This document shows, one piece after another, positions 6,724 to 7,523 of a DNA stretch of 7,523 nt (position 1 is the first letter of the stretch; each line of letters opens with the position of its first letter). The DNA is taken from contig DAOVIU010000042.1 of NCBI GenBank assembly GCA_030673585.1, forward strand, positions 1-7,523, in the 5' to 3' direction. The translations under genes and the position numbers were made by a program. A model generated the notes under the pieces. The model was not told where the DNA came from and did no database searches. It saw only the letters and a program-made list of their open reading frames with translations. Origin of the DNA: Pseudomonadota bacterium. GTDB taxonomy: Bacteria > Desulfobacterota > BSN033 > G020346125.

Positions 6724-6757
6724 GAACATCGAAGGCTGGCATTTGGGGCGAATGTTC
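6724..6757. repeat. Inverted repeat GAACAT-N22-ATGTTC upstream of ligA promoter
   Basis: Perfect 6 bp arms GAACAT (6724-6729) and ATGTTC (6752-6757) lie 15 bp upstream of the ligA -35. Each arm is followed inward by a CG, with one extra base on the right side. The 22 bp spacing does not fit a single LexA-type operator. Confidence 0.4.
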
Positions 6758-6771
6758 TCTCCAAGGGGAGA
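6758..6771. promoter_or_regulatory. Short palindrome abutting the ligA -35 element
   Basis: TCTCC (6758-6762) and GGAGA (6767-6771) form a perfect inverted repeat around AAGG and end on the base before the -35 TTGACA. The placement suits an activator or repressor site, but no family can be named from the sequence. Confidence 0.4.
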
Positions 6772-6800
6772 TTGACAATAAATGCCCCTCTATTTACAAT
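6772..6800 (+). promoter_or_regulatory. ligA promoter (sigma70-type)
   Basis: A perfect -35 TTGACA (6772-6777) and a 5/6 -10 TACAAT (6795-6800) are separated by the optimal 17 nt. The predicted start is about 6807, giving a leader of about 130 nt before ligA. This is the strongest promoter-like sequence I see in the window. Confidence 0.82.
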
Positions 6801-6806
6801 ACTGCT

Positions 6807-7523
<717 letters not shown>

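Larger units (their letters stand above)
6518..6771. other. Very AT-rich intergenic block with no gene found
   Basis: This stretch lies between the mraZ -35 dyad and the ligA promoter. Positions 6521-6700 are about 21% G+C by hand count, far below the flanking genes. I find no credible coding sequence, tRNA or known RNA in it. It holds an imperfect direct repeat (6555-6571 and 6615-6631) and, near its ligA side, an inverted repeat and a short palindrome described separately. It probably serves as a promoter-flanking or protein-binding region. Confidence 0.7.

Noticed and set aside
6724..6757. LexA/SOS box upstream of ligA
   Set aside because: GAACAT and ATGTTC resemble LexA half-sites, but the 22 bp spacing is far from the short spacing of known LexA operators, and neither half-site has a properly placed partner.

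Overview
The window is a piece of bacterial chromosome carrying the start of a division and cell-wall (dcw) cluster on the minus strand. In transcription order the genes are mraZ, rsmH (mraW), ftsL, ftsI (pbpB), murE and murF, and murF runs off the left edge. A divergent DNA ligase gene, ligA, runs off the right edge on the plus strand. All seven products are recognisable from motifs in their translations. I see no rRNA, tRNA, CRISPR array, insertion sequence or phage gene.

Host: MurE has the DNPR motif of meso-diaminopimelate-adding enzymes, so the peptidoglycan is of the mDAP type. FtsI ends in a single PASTA domain, which is uncommon in gamma- and betaproteobacteria but known from former Deltaproteobacteria and from several Gram-positive and other lineages. 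With the protein style and moderate G+C of the genes, a Desulfobacterota-like (deltaproteobacterial) bacterium is my best guess. This is inference, not a measured placement.

Layout: 1-1203 murF (N-terminal 401 residues); 1193-2722 murE; 2742-4706 ftsI; 4703-5053 ftsL; 5055-5942 rsmH; 5990-6430 mraZ; 6431-6936 divergent intergenic region; 6937-7523 ligA (N-terminal 195 residues). The minus-strand genes are tightly packed: an 11 bp overlap for murE/murF, 19 bp between ftsI and murE, a 4 bp ATGA overlap for ftsL/ftsI, 1 bp between rsmH and ftsL, and 47 bp between mraZ and rsmH. They are probably one operon. MraZ regulates it, RsmH methylates 16S rRNA, FtsL and FtsI form part of the septal synthesis complex, and MurE and MurF add mDAP and D-Ala-D-Ala to the peptidoglycan precursor.

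The coding part is conserved housekeeping DNA, and I found no undescribed multi-gene system. The informative part is the 506 bp between mraZ and ligA. It holds a sigma70-type mraZ promoter with a perfect -35 (TTGACA, N17, TATTAA). Three exact AAAGTGG repeats at a 10 bp period lie over its predicted start site and match the known MraZ operator pattern. A near-perfect 26 bp dyad is centred on its -35. Next comes a block of about 180 bp at roughly 21% G+C with a repeat pair 60 bp apart, then inverted repeats upstream of a strong ligA promoter (TTGACA, N17, TACAAT). Last is a leader of about 130 nt with several mutually exclusive predicted hairpins.
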